From JAJTFA01 sp051715425 (GTDB lineage Bacteria > Bacteroidota > Bacteroidia > UKL13-3), in contig JBPXJS010000041.1 in the NCBI GenBank assembly GCA_051715425.1, positions 372,001 to 436,000 on the forward strand: 64,000 nt of DNA, written 5' to 3'. The position numbers and the translations under genes are program-made. This document shows, piece by piece, positions 36,258-46,200 of this stretch. Numbering within the stretch: position 1 is the stretch's first letter; each line of letters begins with the position of its first letter. The notes beneath the pieces were generated by a model. It did not search any database, was not told the DNA's origin, and saw only the letters and a list, made by a program, of their open reading frames with translations.

Positions 36258-36865
36258 AAAAGCTAATATATACACTTTTAGGTTTAGCCGGTATTGCAAC
36301 CCTTATAACTGCCTGCAGCGCAGGTGGCGACAATCCGGGTATAGAATATGCGCCAAACATGTATCATTCTTTTGCATACGAACCACTTTCGCAAATAGCT
36401 GATGAACCGAACACCATCAACCCGCATGGAATGAACATGCGTGAGCCGGTTAAAGGTACCATCGCCCGCGGACAATTAGATTATGCAAACTACAGCGTTA
36501 CCAAATCCAATGAAAACTATGAAGCTGCCTCAGCCTGGAAAAATCCAATTCCTAAATCTGAGTACAATCTGGCAGAAGGAAAAAGACTTTACAATATTAA
36601 CTGTACTCCCTGCCATGCAGAAGATGGAAAAGGAGAAGGTACAATTGTAGCAGATGGTAAATACCCTCGCGTGCCAGCCTATTCAGATCGCCTTCCAACC
36701 ATTAATGCAGGAAAGGCTTTTTATAGTATTACACACGGAAAAAACCTGATGGGTTCATACGGATCAGTACTTACTCCCGTTCAACGCTGGCAGGTGATCC
36801 ACTACATTTATGAATTGAGTGGTGTTGCACCGGCACCGGCCGTAACCACAGCTTCAACCAAATAA
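36254..36865 (+). CDS. actE: Alternative complex III subunit ActE, monoheme cytochrome c lipoprotein
   Basis: This 203-residue protein has a lipoprotein signal peptide ending LITAC, with Cys21 as the lipid attachment site. One heme motif, C117-T-P-C-H, follows NIN, and NLMGSYG supplies a possible axial Met. It overlaps actD by 4 bases (ATGA). It is the mobile or terminal heme subunit of the complex. Confidence 0.92.
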   Translation: MKKLIYTLLGLAGIATLITACSAGGDNPGIEYAPNMYHSFAYEPLSQIADEPNTINPHGMNMREPVKGTIARGQLDYANYSVTKSNENYEAASAWKNPIPKSEYNLAEGKRLYNINCTPCHAEDGKGEGTIVADGKYPRVPAYSDRLPTINAGKAFYSITHGKNLMGSYGSVLTPVQRWQVIHYIYELSGVAPAPAVTTASTK

Positions 36866-36890
36866 TTAACCTGATAATAACTCACAAAAA

Positions 36891-38195
36891 ATGGAACATA
36901 CAGACGTTCAAATCAGAGAAGAAAAATTTGTGTTTACTGATAAAGCCAAGCGCTTTACTTTCATCCTTATGGGTGTTGGGTTATTGCTTGCCTTAATCGG
37001 ATACTTTACCTATCATCCTTCTGTTGAAGGTTTCACTGCAGAACAGAATCATCACCTGCCGTTAAAGCGTTTGTTTGGCAGTATATTGTTCAATGCTTAT
37101 TTCTTTTTCATTATTGCCACCTGCGCTATTGTGTTTATTGCTATCAGCCAGTTAGCCAATGCCGGATGGTACGTAGCCATCAGACGTATTCCTGAAGCAA
37201 TGAGTGAATTTATGTCTGTAGGAGCTATTGCCATCATCGTTGTGTTAATTCTTGGATTAACCACTTTATATCATTGGGCACATGCCGGTGTAATGGAAGC
37301 AGATCCGCTTTTAATGAAAAAAACATGGTACCTTAATAAAGGTTTTTATTATACACGTGTTATTCTGTTTACCGGATTCTGGATATGGTGTGCGACTAAA
37401 ATGAGACAATGGTCACGTCAGGAAGACACGCTTTCTTCAGGATTAACAGACACCACTTTCTTCGATAAATCATATCGTTTATCAGCAGCATTCCTGTTTA
37501 TTTTCGGATTTACCTTCTCCATGTTTGCATGGGATGTTACCATGAGTATGGATGCACACTGGTATTCTACCATCTTTACCATTTACAATTTTGCTACTGG
37601 TTGGGTTAGTGCTTTAACCACCATGTACCTTTTTACCTGGTTCCTCCGCTCGCAAGGTTACCTCAATATCGTTACGGATGAGCATCAGCATGATTTAGGT
37701 AAGTTTATGTTTGCCTTCTCCATATTCTGGACTTATATGTGGGTAGCGCAGTTCTTATTAATCTGGTATGCAAACATTCCTGAAGAGGTGGCTTACTATA
37801 AACCACGTTTGGAGGGTACCTATAAACTATCCTTCTTCTTTAATCTGGTGATGAACTTTCTTGTTCCTTTCTTTATCTTTATGAGAAGGGGAGCAAAACG
37901 CCACAGAGGTGTTGGTGCTTTTGTAGGCGCATGTATCCTTATCGGACACTGGAATGATGTTTACCTGATGGTAATGCCTGGTGCTATGAACCTTGCTACT
38001 GCTATTACAGATCACAACCCGACAGGTGTGCTTGAAACGCCTTCACAAGGTTGGGGTTTAATGGAAATTGGATTCCTTGGTGTATTTGCCGGCTTATTCC
38101 TGTTTGTTGTAATGAAAGCCTTAACCAAAGCCAACCTTTACCCAACCAAACATCCATTTATTATTGAAAGTGCACTTCATGATACAGGAGTTTAA
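36891..38195 (+). CDS. actF: Alternative complex III subunit ActF (quinol:cytochrome c oxidoreductase membrane subunit)
   Basis: This 434-residue polytopic membrane protein has about ten helices. Typical segments are FTFILMGVGLLLALIGYF, FGFTFSMFAWDVTMSMDAHW and FSIFWTYMWVAQFLLIWYAN. It is the second large NrfD-type membrane subunit. It ends the operon: a strong terminator follows 18 bases after the stop, and no cytochrome oxidase genes follow, unlike many Bacteroidota ACIII loci. Confidence 0.92.
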   Translation: MEHTDVQIREEKFVFTDKAKRFTFILMGVGLLLALIGYFTYHPSVEGFTAEQNHHLPLKRLFGSILFNAYFFFIIATCAIVFIAISQLANAGWYVAIRRIPEAMSEFMSVGAIAIIVVLILGLTTLYHWAHAGVMEADPLLMKKTWYLNKGFYYTRVILFTGFWIWCATKMRQWSRQEDTLSSGLTDTTFFDKSYRLSAAFLFIFGFTFSMFAWDVTMSMDAHWYSTIFTIYNFATGWVSALTTMYLFTWFLRSQGYLNIVTDEHQHDLGKFMFAFSIFWTYMWVAQFLLIWYANIPEEVAYYKPRLEGTYKLSFFFNLVMNFLVPFFIFMRRGAKRHRGVGAFVGACILIGHWNDVYLMVMPGAMNLATAITDHNPTGVLETPSQGWGLMEIGFLGVFAGLFLFVVMKALTKANLYPTKHPFIIESALHDTGV

Positions 38196-38212
38196 TAGTT
38201 AACAGCATTTAC

Positions 38213-38250
38213 AAAAAAGCCTGCTTCGATAAATCTAAGCAGGCTTTTTT
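38213..38250. terminator. Bidirectional rho-independent terminator
   Basis: The stem is 38213-38226 (AAAAAAGCCTGCTT) pairing with 38237-38250 (AAGCAGGCTTTTTT), with a 10-base loop. It lies between the convergent actF and NYN-LOTUS genes and has a T-run on both strands, so it can end both transcripts. Confidence 0.9.
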
Positions 38251-38272
38251 ATTTCAGTCGGTTGCGAAACGG

Positions 38273-39034
38273 CTATCGTTTCTTAATGTATATGTGTTTG
38301 ATATTACCCTTGCCCGATTCCCGCTCATCAATTACAAACTTGTTCATGCTTCTTATTAATGGAAGCATTTTTGGATAGCCATAGTTCCGGGGATCAAAAT
38401 CAGGTTTCTTTTTAAGCAAGAGGTTACCTAACTCTCCTAAAAAAGCCCAGCCATTCTCATCGGCCAAATCGGAGATGCTATCTGCAAATAATTTGATCAG
38501 CTTGGGATCAATTTTATTCAAGGGTTTACTGGTATTGCCCTTTGCAGCTTTACCCGTATCTTCAGCATTCCCTTCAGGTTGAACAGCTTGTTGTTTCAGA
38601 ATTTCTATATAAATAAACTTATCACAGGCTGTTATAAAAGGGTTCAATGTCTTTTTCTCTCCAATACCAATTACCTTCATACCGGCCTCTCTTAAACGTG
38701 TGGCCAGTCTGGTAAAATCACTATCGCTTGAAACAATACAAAAACCATCTACTTTGCCGGTATAAAGAATATCCATGGCATCAATAATCAAAGCACTATC
38801 AGATGCATTTTTTCCGGTGGAATAACTATACTGCTGTATGGGAGTAATGGCATTCTCCAGCAATACATTCTTCCAGCCTGAAACAGTAGGTTTGGTCCAA
38901 TCAGCATAAATTCTTTTAAAAGTTGGGGTACCGTATTTGGCAATCTCCTCAAACATTTCTTTCACGTTGGCATAAGGAACATTATCTGCATCAATCAATA
39001 CAGCCAATTTTAATTCTGTTGAATTTTCTATCAT
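38273..39034 (-). CDS. NYN domain - OST-HTH/LOTUS domain protein
   Basis: This 253-residue protein has an N-terminal NYN (PIN-like, LabA/DUF88) domain (about 5-150) with acidic motifs LAVLIDADNVPY, SDSALIIDAMDIL and VSSDSDFTRLATRLREAG. A charged linker leads to a C-terminal OST-HTH/LOTUS domain (about 180-253; GWAFLGELGNLLLKKKPDFD, NYGYPKMLPLI). NYN domains are predicted metal-dependent RNases and LOTUS domains bind RNA, often G-rich or structured. The target RNA is unknown. Confidence 0.88.
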   Translation of the reverse strand: MIENSTELKLAVLIDADNVPYANVKEMFEEIAKYGTPTFKRIYADWTKPTVSGWKNVLLENAITPIQQYSYSTGKNASDSALIIDAMDILYTGKVDGFCIVSSDSDFTRLATRLREAGMKVIGIGEKKTLNPFITACDKFIYIEILKQQAVQPEGNAEDTGKAAKGNTSKPLNKIDPKLIKLFADSISDLADENGWAFLGELGNLLLKKKPDFDPRNYGYPKMLPLIRSMNKFVIDERESGKGNIKHIYIKKR

Positions 39035-39169
39035 ATTTTTTTGCTATGGATAACTCCAATTGCCTGATGCAATATACGGTAAAACCTTGCGGCAAACACT
39101 TGAATTTTACACCAGTTAAAGATCACCACCTGGTGCCGGTACCAATGTTTTTAGCTTATAAAGGCAAGA

Positions 39170-40006
39170 CTAACGTACGATATATATTTTCTGTGCGCTA
39201 AACTGATTTCCGGATTGTATCTTCAATATATAAACTCCTGCCTTGAGATTTTCTGTGCTGATGGCTTGACCACCATGATAAATATGGCTGCTTAGTACCT
39301 GTTCCAAAACCAGCTTGCCGGTAATATCTGTAATCATCACGGCTGCCTGCTGATTTAATTTAGAATCTGTTTTAAGATATAATAAATTTCCTGCAGGGTT
39401 AGGGTATATCGTAACATGAGAAAGCGCCTTTTGAAGATCAGGAACTGAAACGGTGCCCTTTTCCAAAATACGCAAAGATGTCAGGTATGTTTTATCTCCT
39501 TCTTTGTGCCCATCAAAATTAGAATTAAATGCACCATAAAAAACCACATCTCTGGTGCCGGCCGGTGGCGCAATCCAATCAAACGACCACGAAAGTGAGT
39601 CCACGCCCTCTACCCCATCAGCCCTGTATGTGGCATATTTATCATTTCCTACCAGCTTGGTTCTGGTGGTATCTGTAATAACCATTGTTCCCAGCAAAGT
39701 TCCATTGAGTGCCTGAGGAGATACACTAAAACCAAAACGAGTTGCACCCTCTTCTGTATTGGTGGCAGTTATGGTATATCTGGCTCCGGGAGTATAACCT
39801 TCTGCCGGAACATCCGACCTGATCCATCCTTCTACATTTATAGCAGTTCCGCCATGGCAAAAGGTACAGTTTTTCAAAGAGTCTCCGGGTGATCCGGTAT
39901 ATCCTGGTTCAGTTCCATCTTTCTTACCTAAACCAATGGTTCCAAAAGATTCCAGAATAATGATTCCGGTGAATGCTGCAAATACCAACAAAATAAAGTT
40001 CTTCAT
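39170..40006 (-). CDS. Reeler-like secreted protein with CxxCH motif and T9SS sorting domain
   Basis: This 278-residue protein has an N-terminal hydrophobic signal (MKNFILLVFAAFTGIIILES). Next comes GDSLKNCTFCHGG, a c-type heme motif in an otherwise Reeler-like/choice-of-anchor beta domain (about 50-190). The C-terminal T9SS type A sorting domain has VTIYPNPAGNLLYL, MITDITGKLV and LKAGVYILKI. It should be secreted across the outer membrane and attached to the cell surface. Whether heme is bound is not known; the single motif could instead form a disulfide. Confidence 0.8.
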   Translation of the reverse strand: MKNFILLVFAAFTGIIILESFGTIGLGKKDGTEPGYTGSPGDSLKNCTFCHGGTAINVEGWIRSDVPAEGYTPGARYTITATNTEEGATRFGFSVSPQALNGTLLGTMVITDTTRTKLVGNDKYATYRADGVEGVDSLSWSFDWIAPPAGTRDVVFYGAFNSNFDGHKEGDKTYLTSLRILEKGTVSVPDLQKALSHVTIYPNPAGNLLYLKTDSKLNQQAAVMITDITGKLVLEQVLSSHIYHGGQAISTENLKAGVYILKIQSGNQFSAQKIYIVR

Positions 40007-40280
40007 CGTTTTATATTTTAATAGAGCAGTTTAAGGCTCCGTGTTTAGCTAATTAGTTAACAATACGCAAGATAAGGGTTTTCCTCATTATTATGGCCAA
40101 ACACCCCAAAAGTACCAGAATGTCCTGAACCAATACCTCTCTATGCGGATCAAATAGGGACCAGCAATTAATATTACAATAGCATTAAGATAATACCCAG
40201 GCGACCATTGAATAACCTCCGGATTACCTTTTCATAATGTGGTGGAATGAATTTTGGCTGGACAAAAACCAACCTAAACA

Positions 40281-43200
40281 ATGAAAAAACTATTCCCACT
40301 TTTATTATTTTTTTGCTTTTGCATGGCCTTTACCGGCAAAGCAACAGCACAGGATACCACTTATATTTCGCCTGGTTCCAGTTGGAAGTACAGGGATAAC
40401 GGAAGTGATCAGGGAACAACCTGGAGAACCTTTGCCTTTAATGATAGCAGTTGGCTAACCGGTAATGCCGAATTTGGTTATGGTGACGGAGGAGAAGCCA
40501 CCCTGCTAAATGCATGCGGTACAGTAGCCCAGAACCCGTCATGCAGCAATAAATATATCACCACATATTTCAGAAAATTAGTATATATCTCCGATACGTC
40601 TTTGTACCGTCATTTCATCATCAATTTGGTTAGAGATGATGGTGCAGTAGTATATGTGAACGATTCGGAAGTGGTGAGGAGCAATATGCCGGCCGGAACC
40701 ATATCTTATACCACATTGGCGCCAACAGCCATTGGTGGTGCCGCAGAATCAGCCTGGAATTCATTTACCACAGAAACCCGCTTTTTTAAACGCGGGTGGA
40801 ATATAATTGCTGTTGAAATTCACCAGGAAAGCGGAACAAGTTCTGATGTAAGCTTTAATTTTGAACTTAAAGGAATCCGCAAACCGGCAACAGCGCTTCA
40901 GTTTAACGGAAGTTCACAACATGTAACTTTTGGTACTGCATTGCCTTTAAACGCTTCCACATTTACCCTCGAGTGCTGGTTCAGAAGAACTGCCACCGGA
41001 TCAACCACTTCTACAGGTACCGGAGGTGTTACAGCTGTACCATTAATAGCAAAAGGCAGAGGAGAATCTGATGGAAGTAATCTTGACCTTAATTATTTTT
41101 TCGGAATTAACTCAACAGGCAATGTATTGTGTGCCGATTTTGAAGAAGGAACCGGACAAGCATCTCCCGGATTAAACCACCCGGTTTCCGGTGTTACCGC
41201 AATAAGCAATAACCAATGGTACCACGGAGCCGTAACTTATGACGGACAAAAATGGAGATTATACCTGAACGGAGCACTGGAGAAAACAGATAGCGTTGGC
41301 AGGTTACCTCAATTTCTTAGTATTCAGCATGCCTCCCTGGCAACCGCAATGACCTCAACCGGCACCGCGCAAGGACGTTTTGGCGGAGAGATGGATGAGG
41401 TACGAATTTGGAATTATGCACGCAGCCAACAGCAAATTGCAGGAAATATGAATACCGAAATTACGGACACCACCGGACTTTTGGGATATTACCGCATGAA
41501 TGACAGTACCGGAACCATTCTGAAAAATTCCGGATCAACAACTATAAATGGTACCTTAGTGGGAACTCCATTATGGGTTTCAGGTTCGCCTTTTAATGCC
41601 ATTTCCACTCCATTAAATTTTCCACCAACAGCAGGTTCCATTACTACGCCTGCAGATACATCAGCAAATTACGGATCAACCACATTAGGCATTGGCGTAA
41701 GTGATCCCGAAAATCACTCTTTACAGGTAACCTTTTATGGCAGACAACGTCCCGTGCAGGACTCTCCCATTTTTACCATTATTCCGTTACCCGATACACA
41801 ATTTTATACCCAACAGGCTAACGGAGGAAACAATTCCATTTTTAAAGCACAAACAAACTGGATAGTAAACAACAAATCGGCCCGAAATATCAAATACCTT
41901 ATACAGCTTGGTGATTGTGTGCAAAACGGTGACAACAATGGAAATCCTGTTGAATGGCAACGTGCGGATACTTCTATGAGTATACTGGAAAATCCGGTAA
42001 CTACACAACTTGCTCATGGACTTGCATATGGTATCTGCGTGGGTAATCATGATCAGGGTGCAACAGGCGATGGTTCCGGAAGAAACGGTTCAAGTACCTT
42101 TTATAATCAATACTTTGGAAAAACACGTTTTGCCGGACGCCCATATTACGGAGGAAGCTCCGATCCGGTAAAAAACAATAACCATTTTCAGTTTTTCTCT
42201 GCAAGTGGCATGAACTTTATCTCTATAAGCTTTGAGTATGATACCAATATGGATACGCTGGTATTGCGTTGGGCTGATAGTTTATTAAAAGCTTACCCAA
42301 CACACAGAGGCATTGTAAACAGCCATTGGATTATTAACTCTGATGCCAGCTTTGGTGCGCAGGGACAAGCTATTTACAACAGATTAAAAAATAATGCCAA
42401 CCTTCATTTTATGTTGTGCGGACATATTAATCCAAATGGAGAAGCCCGCAGAACAGATGTGTTTAATAGCAATACTGTGCATACCCTCCTATCCGATTAT
42501 CAGGACAGAACAAATGGAGGAAATGGATGGTTAAGAATTATGGAGTTTCGCCCATCAGAAGACAAAGTATATGTTTACACTTACTCGCCAACCTTAAATC
42601 AGTTTGAAACAGATGCAAACAGTCAGTTTACGCTTGATTATAATATGGGCGGATCATTTACAAACCTTGGAACGGTGAACGTTCCATCCGGTTCAACCGC
42701 TTCCATTTCATGGCCGGGAGGTTTGCAAAATAATACCAAATACGATTGGTATGCCGTAATATCTGATAGTGTAAATGCTATTACAAGCAGGGCATTTAAA
42801 TTCAGTAACAATCCGGTTCCTGTAATTACTTCTCCTAACGGAGGTGAGTTCTGGAAAGCAGCGTCTACCCGCACAGTAACATTTTATGGAAAATATATCC
42901 GCAATATGAAACTGGAATACTCTACCAATGGCAGCAGTTGGACTCCGGTAAGCACCTCTGTAAATGGAAACTCTTTTACCTGGACTTTACCTTTAACAGC
43001 TTCCCCTTCTTACAGGCTTAAACTTACCGATACAACAGGAGGAGGTACACGTTTCGACACAACCAATGCTACATTTACCATTTATAGTGATAGTTTTATC
43101 ACAGCGGGAAGCAACTGGAAATACAAAGATGATGGCAGCAATCAGGGAACAACGTGGGTATCAAATTCCTTTAACGACTCATTGTGGGCAAGTGGAAATG

Positions 43201-46200
43201 CAGAATTTGGTTATGGCGATGGAGGTGAAATAACATTGGTGAATGCTTGCGGAACGGTGACGCAAAACCCAAGTTGCAGCAATAAATACATTACCACCTA
43301 TTTCAGAAAAAGAATTTATATAGAAGATATTACCAGATACAGCCAGTTTAAACTTGGGGTAGTACGCGATGACGGAGTAGCTGTTTATGTAAATGGAAAT
43401 GAAGTTTACCGCGATAACCTCACAACCGGAACAATTGCATACAATACCCTGGCACCAGTTGCCATAGGAGGTGCTGATGAATCAGCATGGCAGCTGTCAA
43501 CTATTCCAACAACAGGATTTACATCCGGCTGGAATACCATTGCCGTGGAAATACATCAACAGGCAGGTAGCAGTTCTGACCTCAGCTTTGATTGCAGGTT
43601 ATGGGGAGATACAGTACCATTGCCAGCTGTTGCAATGATTTTTCCCAATGGAGGCGAAAAGTTGAACATGGGTGCACATATCAATATCAGGTGGAGTGCA
43701 AATACACCTAAAGTAAAATTAGAATATTCAGTTAATGGAGGAAGCAACTGGAATCTTATTGCAACCGGAATAACCGGTAGCAGTGGCCAATACACCTGGC
43801 AGGTACCCAATATTTCCACTACCAATGGATTAATCAGGTTAAGTGATTCAACCAATGTTTCTGTGAACGACTTATCAAATTCTCCATTCAGTATTGGAAC
43901 AGATACCTTAATCAATCTCGGATACCACTGGAAATACAGAGATCTGGGAACTTCTCCAGGTGCTTCATGGAAAGACAGCATTTACAATGATTCCTCATGG
44001 GCAAGCGGCCCTTCTGAATTGGGATATGGTGATGGTGGTGAAGCTACTGTGGTAAGTTTTGGACCAAGTTCTACCAATAAATACCGTACGACTTATTTCC
44101 GCAGAAACATATTTATTCCTAATGCAGCCAGGTACACTTATTACAAAGCTTCTGTTGTACGAGATGACGGAGCAGTTATATATGTAAACGGTCAAGAAGT
44201 ATGGAGAGACCGTATGCCGGCAGGAATAATCACTGATTCTACTTTTGCAAACGTTACCACAGATGGCGCATCAGAAACGGCATTAAACAATTTTAATATT
44301 ACCCAGGCCGGGCTCTTTGTATCCGGATGGAATACCATTGCTGTGGAAATACATCAGGTAAATGCTACCAGCAGCGATATCAGCTTTAACATGAGGTTAA
44401 CCGGTGATACCATACCAATTGCACCTGTTGTTATTCAAACACCTAACGGAGGAGAATTGGTTTATTCCAACTCCCCATACAATATCACCTGGACAAACAA
44501 TACCCTCTCCGGTAAAGTAAAACTTGAGTATAGCACCAATACCGGCAATACGTGGAATTTTATAACCAATACGGTTGCAGCATCTGCACAAACTTATGCA
44601 TGGAGTGTACCAAATATCAGTTCATCCAACTGTTTAATCAGAATAAGCGATTCAGCAAACACAACCCTTGCTGATACCTCTAATTCTATATTTAGTATTA
44701 TTGCTGCACCAGCACCATTTAATCCATGTGCAACACCAAATCATATCGGTTGTTTCACATCAGTGCAGCCTTCTGCACAAACTCCGCTATTGGTTTATCC
44801 AACAGGCACGCACACCTTTCAGAGAATTATTAAAACAGGAGACCCTTTAACCTTTGGTGGAACATTAAACGTTAATAATGACTTTACCAATTATGTTCCA
44901 ATTAACGGAAGCAGCAAGCGAGGTGCACTGGCCATAAACCATGAAACAGATCCGGGAGGGGTAAGTATCATTTACATCAGCTTTAATGATTCAACCGGGC
45001 TTTGGAGAAAAGACTCATCAGGTGCTGTTAATTTTGGAGCAGCCGGTTTGGTAAAAACTGCGAGAAACTGTTCAGGCGGTCTCACTCCATGGATGACAAC
45101 TGTAACTTCAGAAGAAACCTATACCACCGGAGATGCAAACGCTGATGGATATGAAGATATCGGTTGGCATATAGAAATAGATCCGCTAACCCGTCAGGTA
45201 AAAGATTATAATAATGATGGCATCAAGGATAAGTTATGGGCAATGGGACGTATGAGTCATGAAAATGTTGTTTTCAAAAACGATAGCCTAACAGCATACT
45301 TTGGTGAAGACGGTGGCTCGCAAGGTGTATACAAATTTGTGGCATTCCAGAAAATGCGCATGGATTCAGGTACCTTATATGTGCTTCAACGCAATGGAAG
45401 TTCAGGCAACTGGATTGTTGTTCCGAATACCACACAGGCACAACGCAATACCGTATCATCTGTGATATCCGGTTTAGGTGGAACCAATTTTAACGGAGTA
45501 GAAGATGTGGAAATAAATCCACTAAACGGCATGATCTACTTTACTTCGAAAGGAAACTCCATTATCTACCGTTTTACAGATAACGGAACAACCGTATCAA
45601 ACTTTGAGAATTATGTAGGAAACAACAGCGTGAATTACAATATTAATTATGGTTCGGGCAGTGCGAATGAAAGCTGGGCTACAGGCAACGATAACCTTGC
45701 ATTCGATGATCTTGGTAACCTATGGGTAAACCAGGATGGAAGCCGTAACCACTGGTGGGTTGTGCGTCCGGATCATACACCAGCCAATCCAAAAGTAGAA
45801 CTCTTTGCCACCACCCCATCCGGAAGTGAGCCCACAGGCTTAACATTTACACCTGACTTTAAATATGGCTTCATTTCCTTCCAGCATCCCGGAAGCAATA
45901 CACAAAAACAGGTTGATGCTGCAGGAGACTCTATTCAGTTTAATACACATACCACCATTGTGTTTGCCAACAAAAATAACCTCGGTACATTGGCAGCCCT
46001 GCCTGTTGAGCTAGTGGATTTTAACCTGAAGAAAGCCGGTAAGAATAATGTAAATATCTTCTGGAGCACAGCCAGTGAAACCAACAATGATTTCTTTACA
46101 GTTGAAAGAAGCTTAAACGGTGCTGATTTTATAACGGTTGAAAAAGTGAAAGGTGCAGGAAACTCTTCTACCATAAAGCATTATCTGGTAACAGATATGA

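Noticed and set aside
39046..39201. Open plus-strand frame of 51 codons starting MDNSNCLMQY
   Set aside because: It runs into the antisense of the Reeler-like gene end, has no promoter and does not resemble any family.
40007..40280. The 274-base gap before the giant T9SS gene as a possible regulatory RNA
   Set aside because: I could not find a consensus promoter, a strong hairpin or a known riboswitch pattern here.
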